Shown here in pieces: positions 9,666-20,276 of a DNA stretch of 64,000 nucleotides (within the stretch, counting starts at the first letter, position 1; each line of letters opens with the position of its first letter). The notes under the pieces are model-generated. The model did not search any database, was not told the origin of the DNA, and saw nothing but the letters and a program-made list of their open reading frames with translations. Source of the stretch: Blastocladiella emersonii ATCC 22665 (Eukaryota; Blastocladiomycota; Blastocladiomycetes; Blastocladiales; Blastocladiaceae); the NCBI GenBank assembly GCA_025594325.1, contig JANHCV010000001.1, positions 1,798,001-1,862,000 on the forward strand. The letters are read 5' to 3'. Made by a program: the position numbers and the translations under genes.

Positions 9666-12600
9666 ATGCCCCTCTCTACAATGTCAACTAGACGCTTCCA
9701 TGCCCTCCTCGTTCTCTTCTTCTTCTCCTTCCTGTGCGCCACCGCTCCCGCACACGCCGCCGATACCGCGCAGCCCGCCACGGCCGGGATCCGGCTCCCG
9801 ACCTTCGTCGGGTGCTTCGAGGGCGCCTCCGGGATGCGTGCGCTGGCGTCGCTCCCGCCGCTCGTGTCGCGGTCCATGACGCCCAACCTGTGCTATGCCC
9901 GGTGCATCGACCGCCAGCTGCCGTACGCCGGCATGGTCAACGGCAGCCAGTGCTACTGCGGCGACCAGTTCAACGTGGTACGTTTTGATGAGCTTCACGG
10001 GGTGTGATGGCGTAGCTGATCAACCTCTTGTAGCGCACGACCACGTCCGGGTGCACCACGCTGTGCACCGGCGAACAGAACCTGCTGTGCGGTGGCGTCA
10101 ACAAGATCGGCGTGTTCCTCGTCGGCAAGGAGCGCGGCGGCAGCAGTCCGGCGCAGGGGCTCAACCAGGGGCTCAACCAGGGCGTGCTGCGCGGCCAGGG
10201 CTCGGACGTGGCCCGCTCGGCGGGTTCTTCGAGCGGGCTCAGCGCGGGCATCGTCGTCGCCATCGTCGGCGGCGCCGTGGCCGTGCTCGCCGCCATGGGC
10301 GCCGTCGGCCTCGTCTTCTTCCGCCGCCGGTACAGCGGGCCCGGCGGTTCCCCACGCGTCCCGCCCAAGGACACGCCGGGCGCCGCCGAGTCCTCGGCCT
10401 CGGGCTTCTCGCTCCCGTCCATCTTCGGCCGCGGCAAGGTCGGGTCCACGTCCAGCGCGACCAGCTCGCTGTCAAGGTCCTCGACAAAGGGCTCGCGCCG
10501 CGGCAGCGACGACAGCTTCGGCAACGCGCCGTCGCCCGGCACCTCGCTCGATCGCAAGGACGCCAGTGGCGCGCCGTACGTCCCCGAGCACGCGCGGCCC
10601 AAGGTCGAGTACTCGATCCCGCTCGCGCCCTCGTCGCCCGACACCGAGGTGCCCACCAGCGCGCCCTCGCTCGACCGCGCCGGCGGCCAGGCCATGGACC
10701 CAGGCCTCGCAGCCGCCGTCGCAGCATCGGCGGCCCCGCCGCGCGAGCGCCGCCCGAGCACCAAGGGCAACAATGTGCGGTTCAACGACACGGTGCGCGT
10801 GCGCGAGCGTCCGACGACCGTGTCTCTAATGAACGGCGCTACCGCCGGCGCCGGCGCCGCTGAGGCGAGCGGGCCACCGCTCCCGCCGCCCGCCGCGCCC
10901 ATGCCCATGCCCAACATGCGGCCGCCGCTGATCTCGCTGGCCACGACGACGTCGTCGTCGTCGTCCACACTGCTCTCCGGCTTCTTCGGCGCCAGCTTCA
11001 ACCCACAGGGCAGCGCGGGCATCGCGCCGCCGCCGCACGCCATGTCGCTCGAGCGCCGGCCCTCGGACGCGTCCACCGTCGTCGACTCGGACGAGGAGGA
11101 CGACAACGTCCCGCTCGGCGGGATCCAGCCGGCGGCCCTCGCGGCGGCGCTCGCAAACGCGGCGAAGGCGTCGGCCGAGGTGGCGAAACCGACCCGCGTC
11201 CAGATCTCGAGCGCCGAGTCGTCGCCTGCGTCATCGCCCGCTACGTCGACGACCTCATCGGCATCAACGTCCGTCGAATCGTCGCCCGCATCGTCCGCGA
11301 TCTCGACACCAGAGATCATGACCAAGAACCTCTCGCACGCGCCGATGCCCGCGTCGGTCGTCGCCGCGTTGGCGGCTTCGGCGCCCGCTGCCGTTGCCCA
11401 GGCAGCTCCAGCACCTGTGACGGCCATGAACACCACGGTGACACCAAGATCTGCTCCTGTCGCCGCTGAGGCGACGCCGGCACCAGCTGCCGACAAGGCA
11501 GCCCCAGCTCCCGCGCCCGCCCCCGTCGCCGCCAGTGCCACCCCGCCAGCCGTCGCGCGGGCGCTGCCCCCGACGCACGCCTCGCCGCGGCTGACCAAGA
11601 GCCAGTTCGTGAAGCGCGCGCCCGGCGGGCCCAAGCAGGGACCTGTCCCGCTCAACAGCGCGGCCGCGGGCAAGTCCAAGAAGGCCAAGGCCGCTGTCGC
11701 TGCATCGCCAGTCGCGACTGCCGTGTCCGTGGCGTCCACCCCCGCCGCATCACCCATGGTCGCGCCGCGGACGACCGCACCACCGACCCGCACAACGGCC
11801 CCACCACCGCGGCCCGCGCGCGTCGACTCGGGCCTGATCGTGGCGGGCTCGCCTAGCGTCCCGCCCTCGAACTACTCGCCCGTCCCGCCGCCGCGCGATG
11901 CGAGCAGCAACCCCGGGACCCCGCTGACCGGCTACCGATCCCTCGGCGGCTCGCCCGCCCTGCCGCCGATCCAGACGTACTCGCCGGTGCCCCCGCCGCG
12001 CGACGCGAGCAACGTGAGCACCCCGCTGAGCGACCTCGCGGCCCTGGCCGACGCCGCGGGCGCGAGACTCGCCAACGGGTCCACCTCGCCCGCGCCCGAC
12101 ATGCAGCTGCCCGCCGTTGACCGCGAGATGGGCGAGGCGCGCGTGCGCGCGATGCACGCGACCGGCGAGCCATCCAACGCCGCGTACCGGATCCGCGAGT
12201 CGACTGTCGTCGCGGCGACCGGCCGCGTGCGCGAGACCAAGATCCGCGCGTCGAGTCTGTACGACGACGAGGACGACGACGAGCTCGCGCGGCTCGCCGC
12301 GTTGCGCACGCCCGAGGACAATAACCGCGCGACCATCACGGAAGACGACACCGACGTGGTCCCCGCGTGGTCGCTCAGCCTGCTCCGCGGGGACCACGGC
12401 ACGATCGGCCGCGCGGGAGCCGCGGCGACGCGCCGCGTCGAGGCTGAGGGCGGCGCGCAGCGGATGACGTCGCTGTCGGCCTTCTCGTCGACGTCGTCGA
12501 TCGCGCTGGCCGCGACAAGGACACCACGCGTGCGGCAGTCTACGGCGACGGTCACGAGCGACGCGCCCGGCGGTGGGAACCGCGGGACGTACGTGCGCAG

Positions 12601-12715
12601 TATCGGGTCGTCGTTCGGCAACGCGGTGGAGGGTGATATTGACGCGATGCTCGCGGCCGCGGAACGCGAACTCGAGGCGGGACGAGCCGCGGTCGAGGCA
12701 GCGGAACGAGGCTGA
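9666..12715 (+). CDS. WSC-domain transmembrane protein (cell-wall-integrity sensor-like)
   Basis: Exons 9666-9977 and 10034-12715 give about 997 residues. The N-terminus is a signal peptide (hydrophobic FHALLVLFFFSFLCATAPA). A WSC carbohydrate-binding module follows, recognisable from FVGCFEG, NLCYARC, GSQCYCG and, after the intron, SGCTTLCTG and LLCGG cysteines. One membrane helix (GIVVAIVGGAVAVLAAMGAV, about residues 173-195) is followed by basic FFRRR and a cytoplasmic tail of about 800 residues rich in S, P, A and T. Fungal Wsc proteins sense wall stress and signal through Rho1. Their ectodomains usually have a long Ser/Thr mucin-like stalk, but here it is very short and the low-complexity mass is cytoplasmic, which is atypical. 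A GLNQ tandem repeat sits just before the membrane helix. The start at 9666 was chosen for the signal peptide; an internal Met five codons on is also possible. Confidence 0.8.
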
Positions 12716-12755
12716 CGATGCAGTGAATATACAAAATTGATCGATTTATAGTAGT

Positions 12756-14562
12756 TCAGAGGTGCTTGATGACCGCGTCCGCGAGGAGGTCGCCGTAGTC
12801 GGCGCGGAGTGCCGCGTGGTCGACGGTGACCGCGGTCATGCCTGGTGCGGTGCTCAGGTCCGACGCCGCCATGGTCTTGTGGATCGATGCCAGCGCAGAC
12901 TAGACACGGATCGGAAGTGTGAGTGGGAGCGACGCGAAAGCTTCAAGCCAAACGAGCGTACCGCGTAAGCGTCGAGCAGCTTGCCCACCTCGAGCGGCGA
13001 CCCTGGACTGCCGCGCGCGTCCTTGGCCGGTGCACCGTTCGGGGCGCTGCTGCCGTCCTTGGTCGGGGGCGCCGCGCCGTCAACGTCCATGGCGTCCTCT
13101 TTGGCCTGCCCGTTGGCGGCCGCCGCGGGCTCAAACACGGTCGTGGCGTACTTTCGCGCGTTCGGGACGAGGCACACCTTGCCGACCTCGACGCCGAGCA
13201 TGGACAGGGCGACGACGGCGCCAAACTTGGTGGTGAGCGGCTTGGCGTCGTCGACGAGGGCGACGAGCAGAGTCTTGGTGACGCGCGGGAGGAGCGTCGG
13301 GTACTGGTCGGCGAAGCGGTTGAGGATCGACGCGAGGAGCGAGGCAGCGTGGCGGCGCAGCGTCCAGTGGTCGTCGACGGCCGGGTCGCTGCACAGCTGC
13401 TTGCCGACGATGGTGGTGAGGAGGATCGGGATGATTTGGTGGAGCTACACACGCGCGCCGTAGGAGCGTCAGTGTTGCGGGACTTCGATCAGTGCAGAAA
13501 CATGGCGTACGTAGGGCTCGAGGAAAAAGTTCTCGTTACTGAGCAGCTTCTCAAGGAACGAGACCGATAGCACGAGGACGCGCAGGTTCTTGAGGTTCTT
13601 GCTGACGCGGTCGTGCGCAAACTTGATAAAGTAGGGGAGCAGTGCCTGGAGCCCCGGGTCGGTCGCGATACTGGCAAGCGCAGCGTCGCGGATCTCGTTG
13701 CTCGAACCGACCACGGCCTCGGTGATCTTCTCGTAGTACTCCTGCAGCTCCTTGGACAGCACGTCCTTGACGAGCAGCTGGCCACTGGTCGAGATGGCGC
13801 CGGGCGCAGCGGCGGAAGCAGATCCGCTCGAGGGACCGAGCGTAACGTGGCCGGCCGCAGCGGAGCCACCATTCGAGTGACTGGCCGCCGCCGAACCCGG
13901 GATCGCGGTGGTAGGCGTCGTTGCGGACGGACCCTTGCGGTCGATGGCTAGACGCACGGTAACGGTCAAATCTGGTGCGGCGATGCGGTATTCAGCGACC
14001 GGCGTACAGTGTGGTGGTGGGTTCTGCGGGATCGCGGGCTGAACGCCGTCAATCGACAGCCAGTGCGCCGACAGGCTCACGTCGAGCGGGAGCTTGGGCA
14101 GCGGGGTGGCGAGCACCTTGTCAAAGTCGAGGTCCTCGTCGTCCATGTAGAATACGTTGGCGTCGGCGCGCTTGAACTTGACGGGCCGCGGCGCGAGGTA
14201 CCCGTACAGCGGCTAGGGCGATACGGGAGGCCGTGAGCACGGCGTCGCGTAGAACCCACGAGAGCGAACAGCGAACGCACCTCGACGTTCTTGACCTTGA
14301 GGGCCGAGTTGATGTCCTGGGTCGACAGGAACGAGCGCCGCGAGTGGCGCATGAACTTTTTGGACTCTTGGATGATCTCGCGGATGCGGTACTCCATGTC
14401 CTGGGTCAGCGCGTTCATCACGTCCTCGCTGAGGTTCTCGAGGCCCATGGACTCGCCCGTGTGCTATGGTGAGGCGTAGTGAGCGAGCGAGCTCGAGGGA
14501 CGGTGGTCGCGAGGACAGCCCTCCCCACTCACTTTGACAAACGTGTTGTTGAAGACGCTCAT
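12756..14562 (-). CDS. TAF6: transcription initiation factor TFIID/SAGA-type subunit TAF6
   Basis: Five exons on the minus strand (14562-14533, 14463-14281, 14212-13511, 13444-12962, 12899-12756) all join in phase to about 513 residues. The first two exons form the TAF6 histone fold (MSVFNNTFVK, then ESMGLENLSEDV, ALTQDMEYRIREI, KFMRHSRRSFLSTQDI). It is followed by the typical linker PLYGYLAPRPVKFKRADANV. The C-terminal half carries the TAF6 HEAT-repeat domain, including VDDHWTLRRHAASLLASIL, PRVTKTLLVALVDDAKPLTT and KFGAVVALSMLG. TAF6 pairs with TAF9 through the histone fold inside TFIID, and in many fungi inside SAGA. Length and order match the family. The 3' end lies only about 40 bp from the convergent WSC gene, so 3' UTRs probably overlap. 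Confidence 0.93.
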
Positions 14563-14955
14563 TGTAACTTCAAGTGCGTAGGGTCAAGTTGCATGGAGTG
14601 GTGGTGTATAATTCGCTGCGTTTGCGAGTCCAGAGGGAGAAGATCGACGCAAGGAAGCGAGCCGTCCGAGCGGCTGTTCACGGCACGATGGACTTGACCC
14701 GCCCATCACGCGTCGGCGCGTCGCGTCTCGCGTTCCGTGTCTCGCACCGGCAGTTTTCCGTCAGTCAGCTGCCTGTGGTGGCTGGCCGCAGTCCGTCAGT
14801 CGCGCGTTTGGCAGTGCATGCGCATTCGGCTTCCGCGCCGTGGGAGACGCGCGACTCGAGCGTATAAGATCCCCGCGCCCGCCGCCCACGTCGCAGCTCT
14901 CCTTGCGAAGCACCCCTCCACGCAGCACTTCACCCCTACCCTCAACGTAATCAAC
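14563..14955. promoter_or_regulatory. divergent promoter of TAF6 and the deacetylase-like gene, with TATA box
   Basis: About 390 bp between divergent start codons. A TATAAG element on the plus strand at 14863-14868 lies about 90 bp upstream of the deacetylase-like ATG. No TATA is seen on the TAF6 side, as expected for a housekeeping gene. Confidence 0.4.
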
Positions 14956-16283
14956 ATGGGCAACCCGTCTCCCCAAGTCCGCAACCGCAAGGCCGGCGAC
15001 GCGCCCGCCGCGTCGAGCGCCAAGCAGGCCGGTGCCGGTGCCGGTGCCGCCAAGAGCAAGGCGTCCGCCGCCAAGGGCAAGCAGAACGCGGCGCAGGACC
15101 GCAGCTTCGTCAAGGACGCGGCCAAGTACTCGCTGCTCGCCGTGCTCCTGCTCGCCGTCATGGTCCTCGGGCCCGAGCGCGGCGGCCAGCTGCTCAACTT
15201 CTCGCCCAGCGGCGCACGCGTCGGACGCGATGTCGACCGCCGCGCGCCCGTTGCTGGTACGCTACCTCGAGTCCTCGTGTGTGACCTGATGGCTGACTGA
15301 GATCTCTCCGTGTAGCCCCGTCGTCGCTCGCCAAGTCGTGCACGGGCGCCAACGCCAACGCCAAGGTCGTGAGTGTGACCTTCTCGGACGGTCCCGGCCT
15401 GCAGCTCGGGTCGTTCCTCGACGGCCTCAAGGCCGCCAGCGCGCAGGCCACGTTCCACTTTGTGCCCAAGGTCGCCAAGCAGTTCAACGAGGGTCCCGGC
15501 CTCGTTGCGCGCACCGCGACCGAGGGCCACGCCGTCGGCCTGCGCTTTGACCCGAGCGTCGACCCGACGTCGCTGACCGACGCGGCGCTGGCCAAGGCGC
15601 TCGCCGACCAGTCCGAGGAGCTCAAGGCGCTGACGGGCAAGTACCCGGCGTTTGTGCGGTACAACTACGAGCAGGTCGACGACCGCGTGCTGTCCGTGAC
15701 CAAGGCCATGGGCATGACGGCGACCAGCTTCAACCTCGACGTCATGGACTACAAGTACGACACCAACAACCCGCCGGGCGCCGCGATCCACGCCGCGTAC
15801 TACTCTGCGTTCGACGCGACGCCCAACACGTCGTTCATCTCGGTGCACTCGGACCTCAACAACGTTACGGCCTCGCTCACCCAGGACCTGTTCATGAACG
15901 TGGTCGCGCGCGGTTACCAGATCATCCCGCTCACGACGTGCGTTGGCGTCGAGAAGGCCTACCGCGGTACGTGCTCATTCTGTACTTCCTCCCTCTTGCA
16001 CCACTATGCTGACTTCCCTCTCTATCGCCGTCTAGACTCGAACACGATCCCGGCCAGCCTGACCGGCACCTCGACCTCCTCGTCGGGCTCGTCTGGCTCG
16101 TCCACCTCGGGCTCGTCGAACGGCATTAAGACCACGTCGTCGTCGGGCTCGGCCGCCACTAACTCGGCGCAGCAGAGCAACAACAACAACGGCGCCAAGA
16201 GCGCCGCCGGCTCGCTCAAGGCCACGGTCGCTGCCCCCGCGGCCGCGGTGCTCGCCGTCCTCGCGGCCATGCTCCTCGCTTAA
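14956..16283 (+). CDS. polysaccharide (chitin) deacetylase-like, GPI-type protein with degenerate active site
   Basis: Exons 14956-15256, 15316-15966 and 16036-16283 give about 399 residues. A basic N-terminus is followed by a hydrophobic helix (YSLLAVLLLAVMVLG) that could be a type II anchor or uncleaved signal. The body resembles the NodB/CE4 fold: VVSVTFSDGPG corresponds to the TFDDGP motif and FVRYNYEQVDDRVL to the RxPYG region, with a strand-helix periodicity typical of chitin deacetylases. A Ser/Gly linker and a C-terminal hydrophobic tail (APAAAVLAVLAAMLLA) look like a GPI-attachment signal. Key residues look altered. The catalytic-base Asp of TFDDGP is Ser, and the HxxxH metal motif is reduced to a single His (EGHAVGL). 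The protein may therefore be a catalytically dead chitin-binding or regulatory relative. Family call moderate, loss of activity inferred. Confidence 0.7.
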
Positions 16284-16494
16284 CCGCTCGCTCTCCCCCA
16301 TACCCGTTCGGATCGCGTCGATGAACCGATCCATGAATACAAAACTCCGTCTTCTACTGAACTAGCCGCCTCACTCCCGCGAAGCTACGGCCGAGACGCG
16401 ACGAGTTTCTTGAGCATGATCATGAGTCTATTCCATCGAGCGGAACTCACCGATGGTCCGTTCGTACACACAAGGATAACTCGGCAGTCAGGGA

Positions 16495-17259
16495 TCAGAA
16501 AGTGCTTCGTGAGCGGCTGCGACGGCCCCGCGTTCCAAGCGCGTCTCGCCAAGTGGTACGCCGGCGCTTGAGCGGCGGCGAATATTCCGTGCGCGTAACC
16601 GTTGAGGCGGCCTCGGTCACTACGCGGTCGTTGCTCGGCTTTGGCCGTGTGATCTCGGTCACCTCGAGAATGTCGGGCGACGACTCGCGGCTGCGGTCCG
16701 CATCAGGCTCGTCGGCGGCGCGTCGCTTGTGCCCGTTGTTCGAGGCGCGCGGCGTGGGCTCGACGTCGGTGCGGCGCTCGGTGATGGTGCGCGCGGTGGA
16801 AGAAGCGGTTGCGCTCGCGCTCGCGTCCGCGACAGCGCGCGGAGGGGATCGCTCGTGAGGTCGGCGCGGCCCCGCAGAAGCGGTTGACGTGGTCCCGGAG
16901 GAGGAGTCGCGCGAGCGCGCGAGCCCCGTAGGAGGTGGTGGCGGGCGTGGCGACGGTGTACGGCGTCGAGTTGGCGCGGAAGCAGCATGCTGGAGGTGCG
17001 AGGACGGGGTGCGAGCGTGACGAGTTTCTGCAGCTCGGGCTGCTACCTGCCGGTACTGGCGAGGGTATCGCTGCTTCACGTCGTCCCTACAGATCGGACT
17101 AGAGGTTAATCGTCGGGTGGAACCGGGTGACGGTACAACGCACAATGTGATGGTGCGGAACCTGTTGAACCGGCTGCGGAGCCGAGGAACGAGGTGCTCG
17201 CTCCAGGCGTTGAGGATGAGCTTGATGGAACGCCGCTCGGTATTGAGCGCGTCTACCAT
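16495..17259 (-). CDS. hypothetical protein (5' structure unresolved)
   Basis: An open frame begins MVDALNTERRSIKLILNAWS at 17259. A candidate 57 bp intron at 17087-17143 (GTGCGT...TAG) joins FRTITL to DDVKQRYPRQYRQ in phase, giving about 235 residues. The N-terminal 55 residues look like an amphipathic helical domain with alternating basic and hydrophobic positions. The rest is a disordered S/P/R-rich tail with a bipartite-like basic stretch (PLKRRR) near the C-terminus, suggesting a nuclear protein. I recognise no family. Upstream on the same strand, coding-like segments with plausible splice sites (for example STVE then VYEQGYFIVIVPP across a 70 bp GTAGAC...CAG intron at about 17420-17500) hint that the real gene starts farther right, up to about 18.3 kb. 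The model is therefore provisional. Confidence 0.4.
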   Translation of the reverse strand: MVDALNTERRSIKLILNAWSEHLVPRLRSRFNRFRTITLCVVPSPGSTRRLTSSPICRDDVKQRYPRQYRQVAARAAETRHARTPSSHLQHAASAPTRRRTPSPRPPPPPTGLARSRDSSSGTTSTASAGPRRPHERSPPRAVADASASATASSTARTITERRTDVEPTPRASNNGHKRRAADEPDADRSRESSPDILEVTEITRPKPSNDRVVTEAASTVTRTEYSPPLKRRRTTWRDALGTRGRRSRSRSTF

Positions 17260-18889
17260 GGTGAGCCGCCCTCGTTAATCATGTGGTGACGTGACGACTG
17301 CAAAGGAGACGCCATCGAACCTGGATCATAGTGCGTCGTCATCGCTCCCGAAGCCGCCAGGATCGAGCGGCAACCAACCGGCGGCACGATGACGATGAAG
17401 TAGCCTTGCTCGTACACCTGCCGTCCGCGCGGAAGTCGAGCGTGAGCATTTGGCGTTGCTCGAGGAACAAGCAAGGACTTCGTCTACCTCCACGGTTGAC
17501 TCAAGCGGAATGTGCCAGGAATGGGGTCCACTCCGCAAGGCGAGCGAAGTGGAGGCCGCTGTCTCGGCTGCGACAAAGGCCATGGTGTGCCTGTCCGCAG
17601 GGGATGCGGCAAAGTAACCCGCCCACCAGTGTCCAACACGAAACGAGCAGATAGAAGGTGGTACGGGCTTACTAGCGGAGTCGCCGGACAGTTCATCAAA
17701 GCGCGGCTTCTGCGCCGTTCGAGACTGAGCAGAACTTGACGACGCCGCCGTCAGGCCGCTCGCGTTGCCGGATCCATGGTCAAGGACGGCGTTGCCGCTA
17801 GTGTTCACATTCATGGTGGGCCAGTAGCTGCATCCTGCACAGGTCGTTGGGACCGGCAGCGAGCCGCGACACTTCGCGGCCGTGCGAATGTGGCTGAGCG
17901 CCACCACATGACGGACGCGACGAGGAATCCTTCCCTCCGCGCCTGCGACCAGGAAGAGCTCCTGCCGCGGCGCTCTTCGAACCGATTCCCCATCCTCTGG
18001 GTGCCGTGTGTCGTTCCTGGTCCGAATCCCAAGGGTGACTGACTCTCGTTCTCCGACCTCGGGACTCGCGTCGGGCATGAAAAATGGAGTCAAGCATGAC
18101 GCGCGGTGACGTGGCGCGACGCGTGGGCGCCGGTCCTGTAGCATCATGCGGGTTCGCCCCGCAGTGTGCGCCCGAATCCTGCAACTCAAACTCTGCGGCC
18201 AGCGTGGGAAAGTCGCTCGTCTCGACGGCCCCCGCCGCCGAGTTGCGAGTGGTGCGGCCCGGGGCCGAGGAGGTGACGCCGTCCGTGGCCACAAAACGGG
18301 GCTGGCGGCCACGGCCAAGAGCGGCGACGCGTCGGGCGCGCGCGAGTTGATGGCCATGGCCACGGTGGCAAAAGAACGTGTTCTCGCCGAAACGCGGCGC
18401 GTGAGCAGGGCAAGAGGACCCGAATCGCCGGGCCGCCGATCCCTGCCCATCCGCGGGCCATCTGCACGTGAGGAGGGTGCATGATGCGCGGCTCAGCTGA
18501 CGCGATTGTTAATTTCTCGCGTCGGGGCCACTCGGGAGTGCGCCCGCTGACCCACCAAGCCAGGCGACGACCACCGAGTCCGCACGACCGGGGTCGTCCG
18601 CGACGTCGGGTGGGTCCCCAAAGCTGGGCGCTCGGTGGGCGGGGCGCATCGCGGCCATCGCTGTGCATCGCGGCCATCGTGAGGACCGGCGCGCTCGCGA
18701 CGACGACGCCGTACTGCGCGGCGGGGAGGCAATACGCTGACGGCGAGGGCGAATCGATGGCGGGTGTGGCGCAATCGAGCGCGCCGTTCACGACGGGGAT
18801 TTGTGGCGAGCGGTGGCGGAAGCCGAGGCGATGCTTGGCCACCACCCGTGCTTGTTCGCACTCCGACCTGGATCCCGGCGGTCTCCGCC
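17260..18889. other. unresolved spacer with fragmentary coding-like segments
   Basis: A 1.6 kb stretch, the longest in the window without a confident gene. On the minus strand several short frames look protein-like, for example a Met at 18292 (MATDGVTSSAP...), one at about 17815 (MNVNTSGN...) and KPRFDELSGDS further down. They change frame between segments and their third-position GC is lower than in neighbouring genes. This could be the multi-intron 5' half of the hypothetical gene at 16.5-17.3 kb, or a decaying pseudogene. On the plus strand I see no supported gene. Confidence 0.3.
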
Positions 18890-18896
18890 TATATAG
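18890..18896 (+). promoter_or_regulatory. TATA box of the beta-carbonic anhydrase gene
   Basis: TATATAG lies about 115 bp upstream of the ATG at 19008, within an otherwise very GC-rich promoter. It is one of the clearest TATA elements in the window and suggests strong or regulated (for example CO2-responsive) transcription; the latter is inference. Confidence 0.5.
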
Positions 18897-19007
18897 TCCG
18901 CCGGTCCCCCCTCCTCTCCCTCGGCCTGCGCTCCCAGCTGCTGGCCGCTCGCTCGCAGGCACCCCCATCCCCACTAGAAGCAACGCATCGACAACCCACA
19001 AGCCAAG

Positions 19008-19688
19008 ATGACCAACAACACGACGGTGCCGTCCATGCTTAGCGTGCCCGCGGGCGCGACGGACCTCGGGATGGTGCTGGAGGCGAACCGGCAGTGGTCG
19101 GCCGAGGTGCACGCGCTGGACGCGGGCTTCTTCGAGGAGCTCGAGGGCGGGCAGCAGCCCAAGATCATGTGGATTGGGTGCTCGGACTCGCGGGTGCCGC
19201 CGAATCAGATCTGCAAGCTGGCGCCGGGCGAGCTGTTTGTGCACCGCAACATTGCCAACGTGGTGCCCAACGCCGATCTCAACCTGCTGTCGATCCTGCA
19301 GTACGCGGTCGAGGTGCTCAAGGTCGAGCACGTCGTGGTGTGCGGCCACTACGGGTGCGGCGGCGTCAACGCGGCGCTCGGCGACAAGTCGTACGGCCTG
19401 ATCGACGCGTGGCTGCAGAACATCCGCAGCGTCGCGCACACGCACCGCAAGCGGCTCGGGGCCATTGGCGACGCCAAGGAGCGCAGCAACCTCATGGTCG
19501 AGCTCAACGTGGCCAACTCGGTGTTCAACGTGGCGCACACCAACATTGTGCAGGCGGCGTGGAAGCGCGGCCAGAAGCTCGCGGTCCACGGGTGGGTGTA
19601 CCGGCTGCAGGACGGGCGGCTCGAGGACCTCGGCATCGTGGTCGACGGCGCCGACAAGATCGACCCCGAGTTCCAGCTCATCAACTGA
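19008..19688 (+). CDS. beta-class carbonic anhydrase
   Basis: Single exon, 226 residues, full family length. It catalyses CO2/bicarbonate interconversion, supplying bicarbonate to carboxylases and feeding bicarbonate-sensing adenylyl cyclase in fungi. Zinc ligands and the catalytic dyad are all visible: Cys58 in IGCSDSRVPP with the Asp60-Arg62 pair, then His114 and Cys117 in CGHYGCGGV. LAPGELFVHRNIAN is the usual following strand. There is no obvious N-terminal targeting extension, so a cytosolic enzyme is likely, like Nce103. The gene has its own TATA box and ends about 165 bp from the convergent SRP9 gene. Very secure call. Confidence 0.96.
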   Translation: MTNNTTVPSMLSVPAGATDLGMVLEANRQWSAEVHALDAGFFEELEGGQQPKIMWIGCSDSRVPPNQICKLAPGELFVHRNIANVVPNADLNLLSILQYAVEVLKVEHVVVCGHYGCGGVNAALGDKSYGLIDAWLQNIRSVAHTHRKRLGAIGDAKERSNLMVELNVANSVFNVAHTNIVQAAWKRGQKLAVHGWVYRLQDGRLEDLGIVVDGADKIDPEFQLIN

Positions 19689-19852
19689 GGCGCTGGGGCA
19701 GGAACGGCGCGTGTCGTGCGCCATTTGCTGTTGGTCACACGATGTACCATACATAAATCACTCCAGTTGTTGCGAAACCCACGGCGTGTGCGAGAGCGAG
19801 TGTGAGAGAGAAACGAGGTCTATATACACGTCAGCAGCGGTCGGTCGTCGGC

Positions 19853-20276
19853 CTACTTGCCGCCGCGCTTCTTCTTCTTGCCGCCCTTGCCGCCCTTGGC
19901 CGCGCCGCCTTCTCCTCCCGCGGCCGCGGCCGACGCGGCGGGTGCGGGGGCGGCGCGCGGCTGGCGGTTCTGCATCTTCTCGACCATGGCGCGGGTGAAG
20001 GTGAGGACCTTGCGCAGGTCGTCGGCGTGGTGGGCGTGCCAGTGCACGGTGCGCGCGTCGTTGGTGACTTTGATGCGGATCTCCTTTGCGGCGGGGCGCA
20101 CGGCGAGGCTGCAGCGGGTCTACGTGGGGGCCGGCGGGCCGTGGTCAGGCACTCTGCGCGGATCATAGCAGCAGCAGCGGTAGCGGCGCGCCTACCGTCG
20201 GGATGGTCTCGGCGCTGCCCTGCACGAGCAGCGTGGCCTTTGCGGCAAAGTCGTCGTATTGCCGGAAGTGTGGCAT
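19853..20276 (-). CDS. SRP9: signal recognition particle subunit SRP9 (Srp21-like)
   Basis: Two exons (20276-20196 and 20119-19853) join to about 115 residues. The first exon begins MPHFRQYDDFAAKATLLVQG, matching SRP9's opening MPq-(F/Y)-xx(W/Y)-(D/E)EF helix. The second exon gives SLAVRPAAKEIRIKVTNDAR followed by a helix DLRKVLTFTRAMVEKMQN, the SRP9 beta-sheet plus C-terminal helix. A Gly/Lys-rich tail (GKGGKKKKRGGK) suits RNA binding, as in fungal Srp21. SRP9 pairs with SRP14 on the Alu domain of SRP RNA and causes translation arrest during ER targeting. The intron is 76 bp with GTAGGC...GTAG ends. Confidence 0.8.

Noticed and set aside
18186-19754. A 522-codon open frame antisense to the carbonic anhydrase
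   Set aside because: It overlaps a certain gene on the other strand and is a GC-driven shadow. Only its left part overlaps the unresolved locus noted separately.
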